From: Chelatococcus sp.
Lineage (GTDB): Bacteria; Pseudomonadota; Alphaproteobacteria; Rhizobiales; Beijerinckiaceae
Assembly: GCA_003248805.1 (NCBI GenBank)
Contig: QFQY01000037.1
Coordinates: forward strand, 3,422 to 67,421
DNA: 64,000 bases
Direction: 5' to 3'
Shown: positions 1 to 8,321 of the stretch, in pieces
How positions within the stretch are numbered: the first letter of the stretch is position 1
How the letters are laid out: every line of letters starts with the position of its first letter
Notes under the pieces: model-generated
Database searches by the model: none
Told to the model about the DNA's origin: nothing
The model's input: the letters and a program-made list of their open reading frames with translations, nothing else
Made by a program: the position numbers and the translations under genes

Positions 1-88
1 ATCGGCGGCCGTTGGATAGATAATGGCGACAGACGGCCTCGGCACGCTGGCCGAGGCGGCGCGCCAGATCATGCGGCATCCCTGCCAT
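1..88 (-). CDS. Toprim/DUF7146-type protein, N-terminal fragment (runs off the left edge)
   Basis: Only the first 29 codons are inside the window. They read MAGMPHDLARRL, then an AEAVCRHYLSNGRR stretch. That start is typical of the toprim-domain (DUF7146, P4-primase-like) proteins carried by plasmids and integrative elements of Alphaproteobacteria, which are thought to act in element replication. The ATG at 88 is preceded by a GAGGT ribosome-binding site, so it is preferred over the next Met three codons on. It lies on the same strand as the ParB-like gene but is separated from it by a strong terminator, so it is probably its own transcription unit. The family call rests on recall of the N-terminal pattern only; the catalytic region is not visible. 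Confidence 0.6.
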   Translation of the reverse strand, partial: MAGMPHDLARRLGQRAEAVCRHYLSNGRR

Positions 89-103
89 GGTGACCTCGAA
101 GCG

Positions 104-130
104 AAAAAGGCCCGCCGTCGCCGGCGGGCC
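104..130 (-). terminator. Rho-independent terminator after the ParB-like gene
   Basis: On the minus strand a perfect 9-bp GC stem (arms 109-117 and 122-130, loop 118-121) is followed directly by five T (plus-strand A at 104-108). It lies 20 bases after the stop codon of the ParB-like gene and just before the next minus-strand start. Confidence 0.85.
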
Positions 131-149
131 GATGGGATGTTCGGGTGGA

Positions 150-2180
150 TCATTCGGCGGCGATGAGCGCCGTCGAATCCCCGTCGTCATCGGAAGGGCG
201 CGTGTCGCGAACTCCGGCTTCGTCCACGCCGCCAGCGGAACCCGGCGTCCGCAGTGGCTCCGGCAGCCAGCTGGTCTCGGCCAGCAGGGTCTCGGCCTCG
301 CTGGCCATGTCGCCCTTTTTCAGATGCGCGATGCGGTCGGCAGCGCGCTGACCCTTCGCCTCAGCCACCGCCTGCAAGATGCGGACTTTGGTGACGCGGC
401 CGAGGAAGTTGTCGACGCTCGGCTTCCACCCTGTCGCCATGTCGAGAGCGACGGCGCCGGCCAGATGGTCGGCATGGGCGAGCGCCCGCGGCCGCCGGTT
501 CCACGGCTCATGCACGGCGTTGACCGAGAGGCTGACGATATGGGCGAACAGCCCGGCCTGGCTGTCGCCATCCCAGTCCTGCAAGGCGCTCCAGAGATCG
601 ACCGCATCTTTCGGAAGAGCATTGGCCCAGCTCTCGTGCCGCACGCGGATCGCTTCAGCCGAGGCGCTGTCGTTCAATCCCGGCGCCTGGGAGCTGAAGG
701 CGACGCTCTTCAGGTCGAGCTCGAGACAGCTCTCCGAAGCGTAGCGGTAAAAAGTCTTGAGCGTCAGGGCATGCAGCGCGGCGAGGAAGGCGACGTCTGG
801 CCGCTCACCGAGCGCCTGACGCAGCGCGAGCGTGCGATGCGACGTCAGTTCTGTCATGAGGCGGTCCGAAATCGGCGAAAGGCCCTCGTCCTCTTCCGGC
901 TCCGTTTCCTCAGCGTGAGCCGCGACGGTGGCGTCGCCGCTGCGCTGAGCGGCGGCAGTCCGGATGACGGCTCCCTCGGTGTTGTCGTCCTCGGGCTCGA
1001 TCGGCGTCTCATCCTCCGAGCGGACATAACCGCGCTCGATATGCAGCCGCCCGTCATGGGCGATGCTGACGAATGCTCCTGCGCGGGCGATCTCGGCCGG
1101 ATCGAAGACGAGTGGGTGGCTCTCGAACGTTTCGAGTGCCGTTTCGAGTTCCGACAGGCGCTCGTCGATTTCACCGGGCAGTTCGTCGGCTGCCGAATAG
1201 GCGTCGGAAAGGCTGTCGAACTCGGCCTGCAAGGCATCGCGGGCCGCTTCCTCCTCAGCCGTAAGCGCGACGGTCTCGCCGCGCAGGCGGCGCAGGCCGA
1301 AATTGTGGCCATAGGCGAATTCCGGCGCCACCTCGATCCACTTCCAGCCCTCGGTAGCGATCGCCCCGATCTCGGCCTTCAGCTTGTCGGCGACCATGCG
1401 ATCGACGAGGGCGACATCCTGCAGCCAGCCGCCATCGTCGCCCTGGAACAGGTCGCGCAGCACGGTGCCGCCGGCCGCCTCGTAAGCGTCGATACCGACG
1501 AATTGGGCTCGCTTGTCGGAAGCGCGCACCGCGCCTTCCGTCAGCATGCGACGGATGACATAGGGCTGTTTGTCATATGCGGCTTTCACCCGCTCGAACA
1601 CCTGCTCCTGCCGCTCATGGTCGCCGGCGACGGTGAAGGCCATGAGCTGGTCGAGCGTCATGCCGTCTTCGGCATAGATGTCGAGCAGAGCTGGCGAGAC
1701 GGCGGCGAGCTTCAGCCGCTGCTTCACCACATGGACCGAGACGAAGAAGGCGGCGGCGATCTCCTCTTCGGACTGGCCTTTCTCGCGCAGCGTGAGGAAA
1801 GCCCGAAACTGGTCGAGAGGGTGCAGCGGCGCACGCTGGATATTCTCGGCGAGCGAATCCTCCACGGCGAGACCGCCCTCGCGGACGATGCAGGGAACGG
1901 GCGCGGTCTTCGCCAGCCGCTTCTGCTTCACCAGGAATTCGAGCGCCCGGTAACGCCGGCCACCGGCCGGAATCTCGAACAGGCCGGTCTCGATACCGGC
2001 CGCGTCGACGACGGCCCGGACGCTCAGGCCCTGAAGCAGGCCGCGCCGGGCGATGTCCTCGGCCAGCTCCTCGACCGAGACGCCGGCCTTGACGCGCCGG
2101 ACATTCGCCTGGCTCAGCACCAGCCTGTCGAACGGGATGTCGCGAGAGGGCGACAGGGTGATCTTCTTCGCAGCAGCCAT
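150..2180 (-). CDS. ParB/RepB/Spo0J-family partition-like protein (676 aa)
   Basis: The N-terminal ~110 residues match the ParB/Sulfiredoxin nuclease-like domain: the IPFDRLVLSQANVRR opening, IPAGGRRYRAL (GGRR box) and SLAENIQRAPLHPLDQ (ENxxR box). A helix-turn-helix region follows at about residues 135-160 (EEEIAAAFFVSVHVVKQRLK). The remaining ~500 residues are acidic and largely helical and are much longer than in chromosomal ParB (about 290 aa). This long form is the version found beside DUF932 genes on alphaproteobacterial plasmids and integrative elements. Its role there is presumably element maintenance or DNA binding; no parS was identified. The ATG at 2180 has GGAG 9 bases upstream and sits 15 bases after a structured leader shared with the DUF932 gene. 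Confidence 0.85.
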   Translation of the reverse strand: MAAAKKITLSPSRDIPFDRLVLSQANVRRVKAGVSVEELAEDIARRGLLQGLSVRAVVDAAGIETGLFEIPAGGRRYRALEFLVKQKRLAKTAPVPCIVREGGLAVEDSLAENIQRAPLHPLDQFRAFLTLREKGQSEEEIAAAFFVSVHVVKQRLKLAAVSPALLDIYAEDGMTLDQLMAFTVAGDHERQEQVFERVKAAYDKQPYVIRRMLTEGAVRASDKRAQFVGIDAYEAAGGTVLRDLFQGDDGGWLQDVALVDRMVADKLKAEIGAIATEGWKWIEVAPEFAYGHNFGLRRLRGETVALTAEEEAARDALQAEFDSLSDAYSAADELPGEIDERLSELETALETFESHPLVFDPAEIARAGAFVSIAHDGRLHIERGYVRSEDETPIEPEDDNTEGAVIRTAAAQRSGDATVAAHAEETEPEEDEGLSPISDRLMTELTSHRTLALRQALGERPDVAFLAALHALTLKTFYRYASESCLELDLKSVAFSSQAPGLNDSASAEAIRVRHESWANALPKDAVDLWSALQDWDGDSQAGLFAHIVSLSVNAVHEPWNRRPRALAHADHLAGAVALDMATGWKPSVDNFLGRVTKVRILQAVAEAKGQRAADRIAHLKKGDMASEAETLLAETSWLPEPLRTPGSAGGVDEAGVRDTRPSDDDGDSTALIAAE

Positions 2181-2195
2181 CGGGTGATACTCCGC

Positions 2196-2236
2196 GACGG
2201 GCGGCCGAGAGCCTCTCTCTGCCTGAAAAACCCGTC
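2196..2236 (-). promoter_or_regulatory. Structured 5' leader, copy 1 (resembles the radC RNA motif)
   Basis: An outer stem, GACGGG at 2196-2201 with CCCGTC at 2231-2236, encloses an inner stem, GAGAG at 2207-2211 with CTCTC at 2215-2219. The same two-stem design with related sequence occurs before the DUF932 gene at 3536-3574. In both copies the stem ends exactly 15 bases before the start codon, and GGAG falls in the same place. The stems differ in sequence but keep pairing (GAGAG/CTCTC here, GGGAG/CTCCC there), which points to RNA structure. The Rfam radC motif is known from leaders of DNA-binding and antirestriction genes on mobile elements; the match to it is from memory and unchecked. Confidence 0.6.
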
Positions 2237-2329
2237 ACGAAGCGCAGCGCCGCCCTCTCACTCCGGAGGGCCGCGCCGCAATGTCGATGGCCGCCATTGG
2301 CAGCCCCACCCTGACGCCGCAATCGTAGG

Positions 2330-3520
2330 TCAGCGTGCCTGATCGAGCAGTTTCTTGGCCCGGCCCTCCAGGTCGAGCCGGGCATCCTGATGGGTCTTGT
2401 CACGCGCGACCGCCGTGATGCCCTGCACGAAATCGAACACGGTTTCGGGCGGCCGGCCTTCGTCAGTCAGCACCGTCTCGATGATCTTCGCCGTTTCGGC
2501 CTTGGAGAAGCCGCGCTTGCGCAGGAAATCGCTGCGGTCCTCGTCGGTTTTCGCCACGATCTTCTCCCGCGCCGCCTTGATGCCGTTAACGAAGGGCATA
2601 GGCGAAGAGTTTGCGAAACGCGTCAGCGCCGGAGCAGCCTCATGCGCGAAGCGCGAGGCAGCATATTTGGAATGACGGATGGTGATCTCCTCGAAATCCT
2701 CCACGCCCCAGAGATTGCGGTTCTGGCAGACGGCGCGCAGGTAGAAGCTCGCCATGCCGAGCGTCTTGGCGCCGACCTCGGAGTTCCAGCAGTAGAATCC
2801 GCGGAAATAGAGGTCCGGTGAGCCATCGGGCAGCCGACCGGCCTCAATGGGGTTCAAGTCGTCGACCAGGAATAGGAACACGTCGCGATCGGACGCATAG
2901 AGCGTCGTCGTGTCCTTGGTGATGTCGACGCTGGGATGGTAGATGCCCGTCGACCAGTCGAGCACGCCCGGCACTTTCCAGCGGGTGTCGCCGATGCCGT
3001 CGCCGGCTATGCGCTGCACGGCCGCGACCAGCTCATGATCGAAGATCCGGCCGTAATCCGGACCGGTCACGGCGCGCAGCTCGACGCGGCCGTCTGCGAT
3101 CTCCAGCGTCTTGACCTGCTCGGCGCGATGCGAGGTCAGGCCGTATTGCAGATTGATCGCGGCGAGCGGTGCCGGGAGCTGGCGCAGATAGGAGGCTGGC
3201 GCGCCGACAAGGCTCGCGAGCTGGCCGAAGCTCCAATGCGTTGGCGCGACGGCTACGTCGGAGCCCGGCAGCGTCAGTGCCAGCCGTTCAGGATGGTCAC
3301 GACTGGCCTCGACCCGAATTGCCGCGCTCTCTACCGTCCGGGTCCGGCTGCGATCGGTGCGATCGCGCACGGATGCATAGAGTTCCGAGAGCGACAGATA
3401 GCGCTCGTCCGCGGGCCGCGAAAACCATTCCGACGAGACGCGGCCAATCCGCTCGCCGCGCCCGACATCCACCTTGTAACCGCCGCCCGCAGTGTGGCTC
3501 GCTTCGAGAAGCTGAGTCAT
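2330..3520 (-). CDS. DUF932 domain protein (phage/plasmid-like protein, 396 aa)
   Basis: The protein has the arrangement of the DUF932 (TIGR03299) family seen on phages, plasmids and integrative elements: MTQLLEASH opening, the APASYLRQLPAPLAAINLQYGL block, ELRAVTGPDYGRIFDHELV, LFLVDDLNPIEAGR, YCWNSEVGAKTLGMASF and CQNRNLWG. The molecular function is unknown; the genomic habit suggests a role in element replication or host interaction. A start 15 bases upstream (3535) would lie inside the leader stem. The ATG at 3520 has GGAG at the right distance and aligns base for base with the start of the ParB-like gene relative to the shared leader, so 3520 is chosen. It is co-oriented with the ParB-like gene, 149 bases apart, each with its own leader. 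Confidence 0.85.
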   Translation of the reverse strand: MTQLLEASHTAGGGYKVDVGRGERIGRVSSEWFSRPADERYLSLSELYASVRDRTDRSRTRTVESAAIRVEASRDHPERLALTLPGSDVAVAPTHWSFGQLASLVGAPASYLRQLPAPLAAINLQYGLTSHRAEQVKTLEIADGRVELRAVTGPDYGRIFDHELVAAVQRIAGDGIGDTRWKVPGVLDWSTGIYHPSVDITKDTTTLYASDRDVFLFLVDDLNPIEAGRLPDGSPDLYFRGFYCWNSEVGAKTLGMASFYLRAVCQNRNLWGVEDFEEITIRHSKYAASRFAHEAAPALTRFANSSPMPFVNGIKAAREKIVAKTDEDRSDFLRKRGFSKAETAKIIETVLTDEGRPPETVFDFVQGITAVARDKTHQDARLDLEGRAKKLLDQAR

Positions 3521-3535
3521 GGATAGGATCTCCAT

Positions 3536-3574
3536 GACGGGCGCCGGGAGCCTCTCTCCCAGACCTGACCCGTC
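3536..3574 (-). promoter_or_regulatory. Structured 5' leader, copy 2 (resembles the radC RNA motif)
   Basis: The outer stem is GACGGG at 3536-3541 with CCCGTC at 3569-3574, extendable by one T-A pair. The inner stem is GGGAG at 3546-3550 with CTCCC at 3556-3560. It is the counterpart of the element at 2196-2236 and has the same 15-base spacing to the start at 3520. Confidence 0.6.
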
Positions 3575-4365
3575 ATGGGACGTCAGTCCGACCTCTCACC
3601 TTGTCCGGCTCATGCCGCGCGGCACACCGCGGATAAAGACGCCAACGGCAATGCCGAGCCCGCCATGTTGTCGAAGTCGACTGGCAACATTCGAGGTTGT
3701 GCAAGATCCAAAAAAGTTACTCCGTGGCGATAGTCATGTAATAGATCGCCGCTGATCGGACCGCTCGATTTATCCGTTTCGGTTGACCCGATGTTATCCA
3801 TTCGGAAAGCGAGGCGTCCGAGACGCTTGACGTCGCCGGTGCCTCGGATAATCTTGGTGAGGTCTGACCGTGCTTTAGGCACCACCAGCGCGAATGGCGG
3901 CGTCACCCGACGCTGGCTTCGCGGCGGCGCCGGGAGCCGCATAGCAACCCCGGACTAACGGCCACGAAGGCCGTCGCGGGCCAGACCAGCGACCGATAAC
4001 CAACCGGTCGTGACTGCACTGTGAGTCGGATGTCATCGGCATCCGTTTGAGCCCGGCGGGGCTCCATGGCGGCAGCGGAAACCTCCCTTGGGAGGCCGCT
4101 ATGCCGCGCGCCCGTCAATCTTTCTTATCGATCATCTCGTCGCCTGTCCCGACCCGGCCGCCGGCTGCGTATGCGGCTAGCCTTGCGCTCGTCGAGCGCA
4201 CCGGCCGCGGACGCCGCCTGTTCGCAGCCAGCGGAGTGCCGCCATAGCGCGCAAAATCGCGCTCCTGACGCGTGCGCGAACTCCGTGCCAGCCCTCCCAA
4301 CATCGTCGTGACGCTGACTTCCGTGATGCGAGCGACATGCCTCCCATAGATCCAGAAGGTGTAAA
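3575..4365. other. Long divergent intergenic region with clustered hairpins
   Basis: About 790 bases lie between the divergent DUF932 leader and the plus-strand 272-aa gene, with no convincing coding sequence. Three inverted repeats fall within 120 bases: CGACCG at 3990-3995 with CGGTCG at 4005-4010; CGGATG at 4027-4032 with CATCCG at 4040-4045; and a longer interrupted hairpin with arms 4069-4087 and 4090-4107 (6 + 4 + 6 paired bases around a TT centre). Candidate roles are divergent promoters, a partition or replication site, or an origin of transfer. None can be proven from sequence alone. Confidence 0.45.
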
Positions 4366-5184
4366 ATGAACAACAGGAATGATCTGCTCTCCACCATCAA
4401 GATCCAGCCCCGCGAGTCGTGCGAACAGCATAAGGTCGGGGCGTTCGCCGTCCCCGAGTTGCCGGATGCCCTGCGCGACAGCTTCTCCGCCTGCGAAATG
4501 CAGGCAACGGTCGCCGGCGCGATGGGGCACGATCTCGCCCAGAAACATCTCGGCGATATTCTCGCCCCCCAGCTCCTCGACCCGGGATCCGTTCTGCGCC
4601 GGGTGATGCGGTTCACGCAGCTGACGGTCGATGCCGATGTCTTGCGCGACAAGCTGAACGCTCTTTCTCCCGAAGCTCTTGCTGTTCTGCAGAGCTGGAT
4701 CGGAGCCATGTTCAAGGAATACAGCCCGGTCGATCTCTTCGCCGGCGGCTACCTCCCCGCAATCGACATGCTGCGCGTCGCGGGTCTGGTCGCACCGGTG
4801 GGCAAGGCCGCGTGGGGCCTTTGCATCGTCGTGATCGAGGACGAGAATCCGCTCATCTACGAGATTGATCTGAGCGATCCGCGAGGCTTGCCGGAGCCGC
4901 CCGAGACGGCCGATCGGATCGCTGAAGCGCTGGCTTTCGCCGTGCGACGGTGGATCGAACGGGCCGATGCCGGCACGGCCCGCACCATCCTCGATTTGGC
5001 TCATTGCCTGGCGCGGTCGACGGGCGAGCGTTACCTGCGCGTTCATCAGAACGATAGCGCTACTCTTCTCGTGGATATCCCCATTGAGGCTCTCTGGGGA
5101 GATGCCGCTCTCGGCGAATTTGACGGATTGGCGCTCGAAGGCGTGAACGCGCCGATCGCGCCCTTTCCGCCGCGCAGGCTCTGA
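4366..5184 (+). CDS. Hypothetical protein (272 aa) of the mobile element
   Basis: I do not recognise this family. The ATG at 4366 follows an AGAAGGT ribosome-binding site, and codon use matches the neighbours. The protein is mildly acidic with no signal peptide. A helical N-terminal half (SACEMQATVAGAMGHDLAQ; LSPEALAVLQSWIGAMFKEYS) is followed by a hydrophobic strand (AAWGLCIVVIEDEN) and a helical segment. It ends PFPPRRL. It opens the plus-strand accessory run of the element and is separated from the SprT-like gene by 217 bases that hold a hairpin and the 14-bp shared motif, so it is probably transcribed separately. No function is proposed. Confidence 0.65.
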   Translation: MNNRNDLLSTIKIQPRESCEQHKVGAFAVPELPDALRDSFSACEMQATVAGAMGHDLAQKHLGDILAPQLLDPGSVLRRVMRFTQLTVDADVLRDKLNALSPEALAVLQSWIGAMFKEYSPVDLFAGGYLPAIDMLRVAGLVAPVGKAAWGLCIVVIEDENPLIYEIDLSDPRGLPEPPETADRIAEALAFAVRRWIERADAGTARTILDLAHCLARSTGERYLRVHQNDSATLLVDIPIEALWGDAALGEFDGLALEGVNAPIAPFPPRRL

Positions 5185-5260
5185 GCGGCCAGGAAGACAG
5201 GCGCGGATGGCGCGGCTGCCAGCAGCGGGAGCGCTTGATAGTCCACATCCTGTCCATGGT

Positions 5261-5282
5261 AGCGGGGTCGAAGGACCCCGCT
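5261..5282 (+). terminator. Perfect 9-bp hairpin, possible terminator of the 272-aa gene
   Basis: AGCGGGGTC at 5261-5269 pairs with GACCCCGCT at 5274-5282 around a GAAG loop, 76 bases after the preceding stop codon. No T tract follows, so a transcript-end or processing role is likely but unproven. Confidence 0.45.
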
Positions 5283-5355
5283 GCTCGCGCATTCGGCCGC
5301 GACGCCACTGCGTCCTGCGGCAGTCGTCGGATCGAGCGCGCCCACCGGGCAAATC

Positions 5356-5370
5356 GAGTTAATCCCAAAG
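5356..5370 (+). promoter_or_regulatory. Shared 14-bp motif, copy 1 (candidate operator or promoter element)
   Basis: GAGTTAATCCCAAA (followed by G) lies 31 bases before the SprT-like start. Identical 14-mers occur at 7406 and 10562 and nowhere else that I could find in the window. All three are in the same orientation relative to the downstream gene. Confidence 0.55.
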
Positions 5371-5401
5371 TTTTCCCCGCAGACCGCACCATGATTTCGG
5401 C

Positions 5402-6187
5402 ATGGCGATCACCCCCGACGATATCGGCACGAAAATCGTGCCCACCGATCAACCGGCACGCTCCAGCGCTGGCGACCGCGTCGGCAGCCGGATGATGATC
5501 ACGGACATTGCGTCGTACGATGCAAAGTCCGAATCCGTTGCGCGCCATGATCCTACGATTTTGGCCTATGGCCATCTGGTCGTGGCCTATGGATTTTTCA
5601 ACGAGCATCTCTTCGCCGGTTCGCTGCCGGGCTGCCTGATCACGATGCAGCGCAAGAAGGGCGCTCGTGGTTTTTTTCATGGCAGCCGCTTCGGCTCGCG
5701 CGATCAGACCGAAATCACGGACGAGATCGCGCTCAACCCGGCGACATTCGCAACGCGGGACGACAAAGCCATCCTGTCGACGCTCGTCCACGAGATGGCG
5801 CACCTCTGGCAGCACCATTTCGGAAACCCGCCGAGCACCAGCTATCACAATCGCGAATGGGCGGCGAAGATGGTCGAACTCGGCCTGATCCCCTCGCATA
5901 CCGGCAAGCCCGGCGGTCGGCAGACTGGCAGACGAGTGACGCACTTCATCCAGCCCGGCGGGCCTTTCGATCGCGCCTGCGAGGCGTTGCTGCGCTCCGG
6001 CGTCCTCGTCGCCTATGTCCAGCGGGGTGAAAGCGAGGCGACAGAGATGGTCCGCGCCAAGAAGTTGGCGAGCAAGACCCGCTACACCTGCTCCGGCTGC
6101 GGTCTCAACGCCTGGGCCAAGCCCGGTATCCGATTGGTCTGCCAAGACTGCCGCCGGCCGCTTCTTCCTTCGTTCTCCCACGCCTGA
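5402..6187 (+). CDS. SprT-like zinc metallopeptidase (261 aa)
   Basis: The sequence contains HEMAH (residues about 130-134) in the context STLVHEMAHLWQHHFG, followed by NREWAAKMVELGL, as in SprT/Spartan-type domains. A C-terminal four-cysteine zinc ribbon (YTCSGCGL ... VCQDC, about residues 226-245) follows. SprT-like proteins of mobile elements are thought to cleave DNA-bound proteins or to help transfer and replication, but this one's target is unknown. The start is uncertain: no good ribosome-binding site precedes 5402, and Met codons at 5492 or 5495 would also leave the domain intact. The stop is 8 bases from the next gene, so the two are probably cotranscribed from the motif-bearing region upstream. 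Confidence 0.8.
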   Translation: MAITPDDIGTKIVPTDQPARSSAGDRVGSRMMITDIASYDAKSESVARHDPTILAYGHLVVAYGFFNEHLFAGSLPGCLITMQRKKGARGFFHGSRFGSRDQTEITDEIALNPATFATRDDKAILSTLVHEMAHLWQHHFGNPPSTSYHNREWAAKMVELGLIPSHTGKPGGRQTGRRVTHFIQPGGPFDRACEALLRSGVLVAYVQRGESEATEMVRAKKLASKTRYTCSGCGLNAWAKPGIRLVCQDCRRPLLPSFSHA

Positions 6188-6195
6188 GGTCCATC

Positions 6196-7407
6196 ATGCC
6201 CGATCGCGACAAGCCCAACGATAGCCCGGACCAGATCGAGGATGTGATCAGGGTCCAGCTTGAGTTCCTCGGCTCCTGGGGACAGCCTTTTGCGATCTTC
6301 GATCCCGCGTTGATCGATAAGGTCGGTGAAAGCGAAGTGCGCGAGCTCGTCCGTTTGATGCCGACCGAAGAACTCGCCGTGGTGGCGGTACCGGCGAGCT
6401 TGCTGCCCACGCTATTGCCGTTCCTGGCTCCTGACCACCGCGCGATGTTCCGGGCCGGGCGTCCGCTGGTGATCGCGCCGATCGCGGTCGACGATCGCGA
6501 GCCGAATCCGCGTCATCGTCCCGTCGACACCGGACCTGTCCAGGCGGCCAAGACCGCGCTCGCCGTACAGACATTCCGCCTTCTGTCTGGTCAGGTGGCT
6601 GTCGAGTTCGCGCGGAACAACCAGGCCCGCCTGCTGACCGACGCAGAAGCCATCAGGCGTGCGAGGGACGCGATCACTGAGGCCGTCTGGCGCGATGGCT
6701 CCGACCCGGACGGGGCCGGCAAGGCCAAGCGCTTGAAGGGACTGATCGACCGAGGGCGCCGGCCGGCGGCGAATTTCTTCGGTGTCGAGAATCCTCGCGA
6801 CGTGGGTCAAGCCGAGATGGACCGCATCGCTGAAAGGCTCGGGACGAGCTCGCCCGGCTCCGCGCAGCGCAGGGAGATTACCGACGCACTCGCACGCGAT
6901 CACCTCGAGCGTGCCGGCGGCCTGGCCGATCACGAACAGCGGGCGCTCAGGCACGAACGGGCAATGACACGCTGGTCGGCCTCGCTACGCGCAGGCGAGC
7001 CGATCGAATTCGCGGACGGTCAGGACATCACCAACGGGATTGCGACGCGGCAGTCGGCTCCCGACTTAATGAGGGCCGCCATTGACGGCGATCTCAATCC
7101 CGCCGAAGTGCATCGCAACCTCGAGACGATGCGCGAGGTCTTCCAGGTCGGCGCGCTGATCGGGCGGTTGAGCCGGAGGCAGGCGATCGAGTTGACGCCC
7201 GGACAGGCCAAGATCCTGATCCAGTCGCTGGATGTTTTCGTCAGCCAGCTTCACGGTTCCGGCCGGCCGGAGACTGAGGCTGACGGATGCGCCTGGTATC
7301 TCGCGGATGCGGCGCTGAGCTGCCACGATCTGGGCTTCTGGAACACCACGGTCGCGCGTATCCTCGAGACCGGCAAGCCCGAAACGGTCGTGCCGCGGGT
7401 CCCGTGA
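6196..7407 (+). CDS. Hypothetical protein (403 aa) co-transcribed with the SprT-like gene
   Basis: No family is recognised. A GAGGT site 6 bases before the ATG overlaps the end of the SprT-like gene, which supports translational coupling. The N-terminal third has alternating hydrophobic strands (LAVVAVPASLLPTLLPFLAP; PLVIAPIAVDD). The middle is strongly helical and charged with many Arg/Glu (TDAEAIRRARDAITEAVW; RREITDALARDHLERAGG). The C-terminal part has LTPGQAKILIQSLDVFVSQLHG. There is no signal peptide or membrane span. The stop codon lies inside the second copy of the 14-bp motif, which fits the end of one unit abutting the control region of the next. Confidence 0.65.
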   Translation: MPDRDKPNDSPDQIEDVIRVQLEFLGSWGQPFAIFDPALIDKVGESEVRELVRLMPTEELAVVAVPASLLPTLLPFLAPDHRAMFRAGRPLVIAPIAVDDREPNPRHRPVDTGPVQAAKTALAVQTFRLLSGQVAVEFARNNQARLLTDAEAIRRARDAITEAVWRDGSDPDGAGKAKRLKGLIDRGRRPAANFFGVENPRDVGQAEMDRIAERLGTSSPGSAQRREITDALARDHLERAGGLADHEQRALRHERAMTRWSASLRAGEPIEFADGQDITNGIATRQSAPDLMRAAIDGDLNPAEVHRNLETMREVFQVGALIGRLSRRQAIELTPGQAKILIQSLDVFVSQLHGSGRPETEADGCAWYLADAALSCHDLGFWNTTVARILETGKPETVVPRVP

Positions 7408-7420
7408 GTTAATCCCAAAG
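7406..7420 (+). promoter_or_regulatory. Shared 14-bp motif, copy 2
   Basis: GAGTTAATCCCAAA followed by G, 61 bases before the ParA-like start. It overlaps the last base of one stop codon. See the copies at 5356 and 10562. Confidence 0.55.
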
Positions 7421-7481
7421 CGGGCCGCTTGCCCGGTGCCAAAATCCTCCCTGTCGAAGTCATCTGACAGGAAGGACCCGC

Positions 7482-8321
7482 ATGCCTCGTTTGAAGCGCA
7501 ATCTGATCAGCGGTACGGCGTTGCCGCTCATCATCGTGGCGAATGAGAAAGGTGGTCAGGGCAAGTCGCTCGTCTCGCTCGCGATCGCCGATCACGCCTA
7601 TCTGCACGAAGCCCCGCTCGGCATCGCGCAGATCGATACCCAGCATCGGCTGGCCTATGCCCTCGGGCGCAGCGTCCTGACGATCGCGCCGGCCGCGAAA
7701 GACGCGCGGCGCGATCCCGCCGCCGAGGCGCGGTCGTTCACGCCGCTCTATAGCATGATCGAAAAGGCGGCCGGACGCGGCGCCAGCGTGCTGATCGACA
7801 CCGGCGCCAACCAGGCGTCGCGCTTCGCGCACTGGGCCGGACTGGTCGACCTGGCCGAAGACCTGACGCTCTGGACGGTAGAGACCACGGTGATCGTTCC
7901 TTACGTGGCCGAGGCTGAAGCCATGCGGCAGGCGGCCCAGACGGCGAACCTTCTGCTGGACCGGATTCCGCAGGCCCGGCTTATGCTCGTCGAGAACGAG
8001 CGAGACGGATTGTTCACCCACCTCCATCCGGCATCGGATGCCGCTAGCGTGCATCGTACGATGATCGCGCCCCTGAAAGCACAGTCGACGACCTTGCGGA
8101 TGCCGGCGATCGAGGCCGGCTCCTGGCGGCCCTTCGAAGCGTCGCGCTGCCGGTTCGTCCAGGTCGCTCAGATGCCGGTGGAGAAGGTCATGGCCCTGAC
8201 CGGTCTGCCCCGCCCCGAAGCCAAGATCGCGCGCGGCGACGTCGCCGGCTGGACCGCGACCGTCTTCGAGGAACTCGATCGCGTGCTGCCCTGGAGCAAG
8301 CGCGGAGGCGAGCATGGCTGA
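7482..8321 (+). CDS. ParA/StbB-like P-loop ATPase (279 aa)
   Basis: The protein begins with a basic patch, then LIIVANEKGGQGKSLVSLAI, a deviant Walker A (KGGQGKS, residues about 23-29) of the ParA/MinD/Mrp class. SVLIDTGANQASRFAHWAGL supplies a Walker B-like aspartate at about residue 106, and LMLVENERDGLF follows. A strong AGGAAGGA ribosome-binding site precedes the ATG. It lies directly upstream of the coupling protein and relaxase genes, the position held by StbB-type ATPases in MobF transfer regions. I infer a role in plasmid or element transfer or positioning rather than chromosome partition, since the ParB-like gene is far away and on the other strand. Confidence 0.75.
   Translation: MPRLKRNLISGTALPLIIVANEKGGQGKSLVSLAIADHAYLHEAPLGIAQIDTQHRLAYALGRSVLTIAPAAKDARRDPAAEARSFTPLYSMIEKAAGRGASVLIDTGANQASRFAHWAGLVDLAEDLTLWTVETTVIVPYVAEAEAMRQAAQTANLLLDRIPQARLMLVENERDGLFTHLHPASDAASVHRTMIAPLKAQSTTLRMPAIEAGSWRPFEASRCRFVQVAQMPVEKVMALTGLPRPEAKIARGDVAGWTATVFEELDRVLPWSKRGGEHG

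Noticed and set aside
3610..3942. A 110-codon minus-strand frame in the divergent intergenic region
   Set aside because: No ribosome-binding site, atypical codon use and no family; it more likely lies in regulatory DNA.
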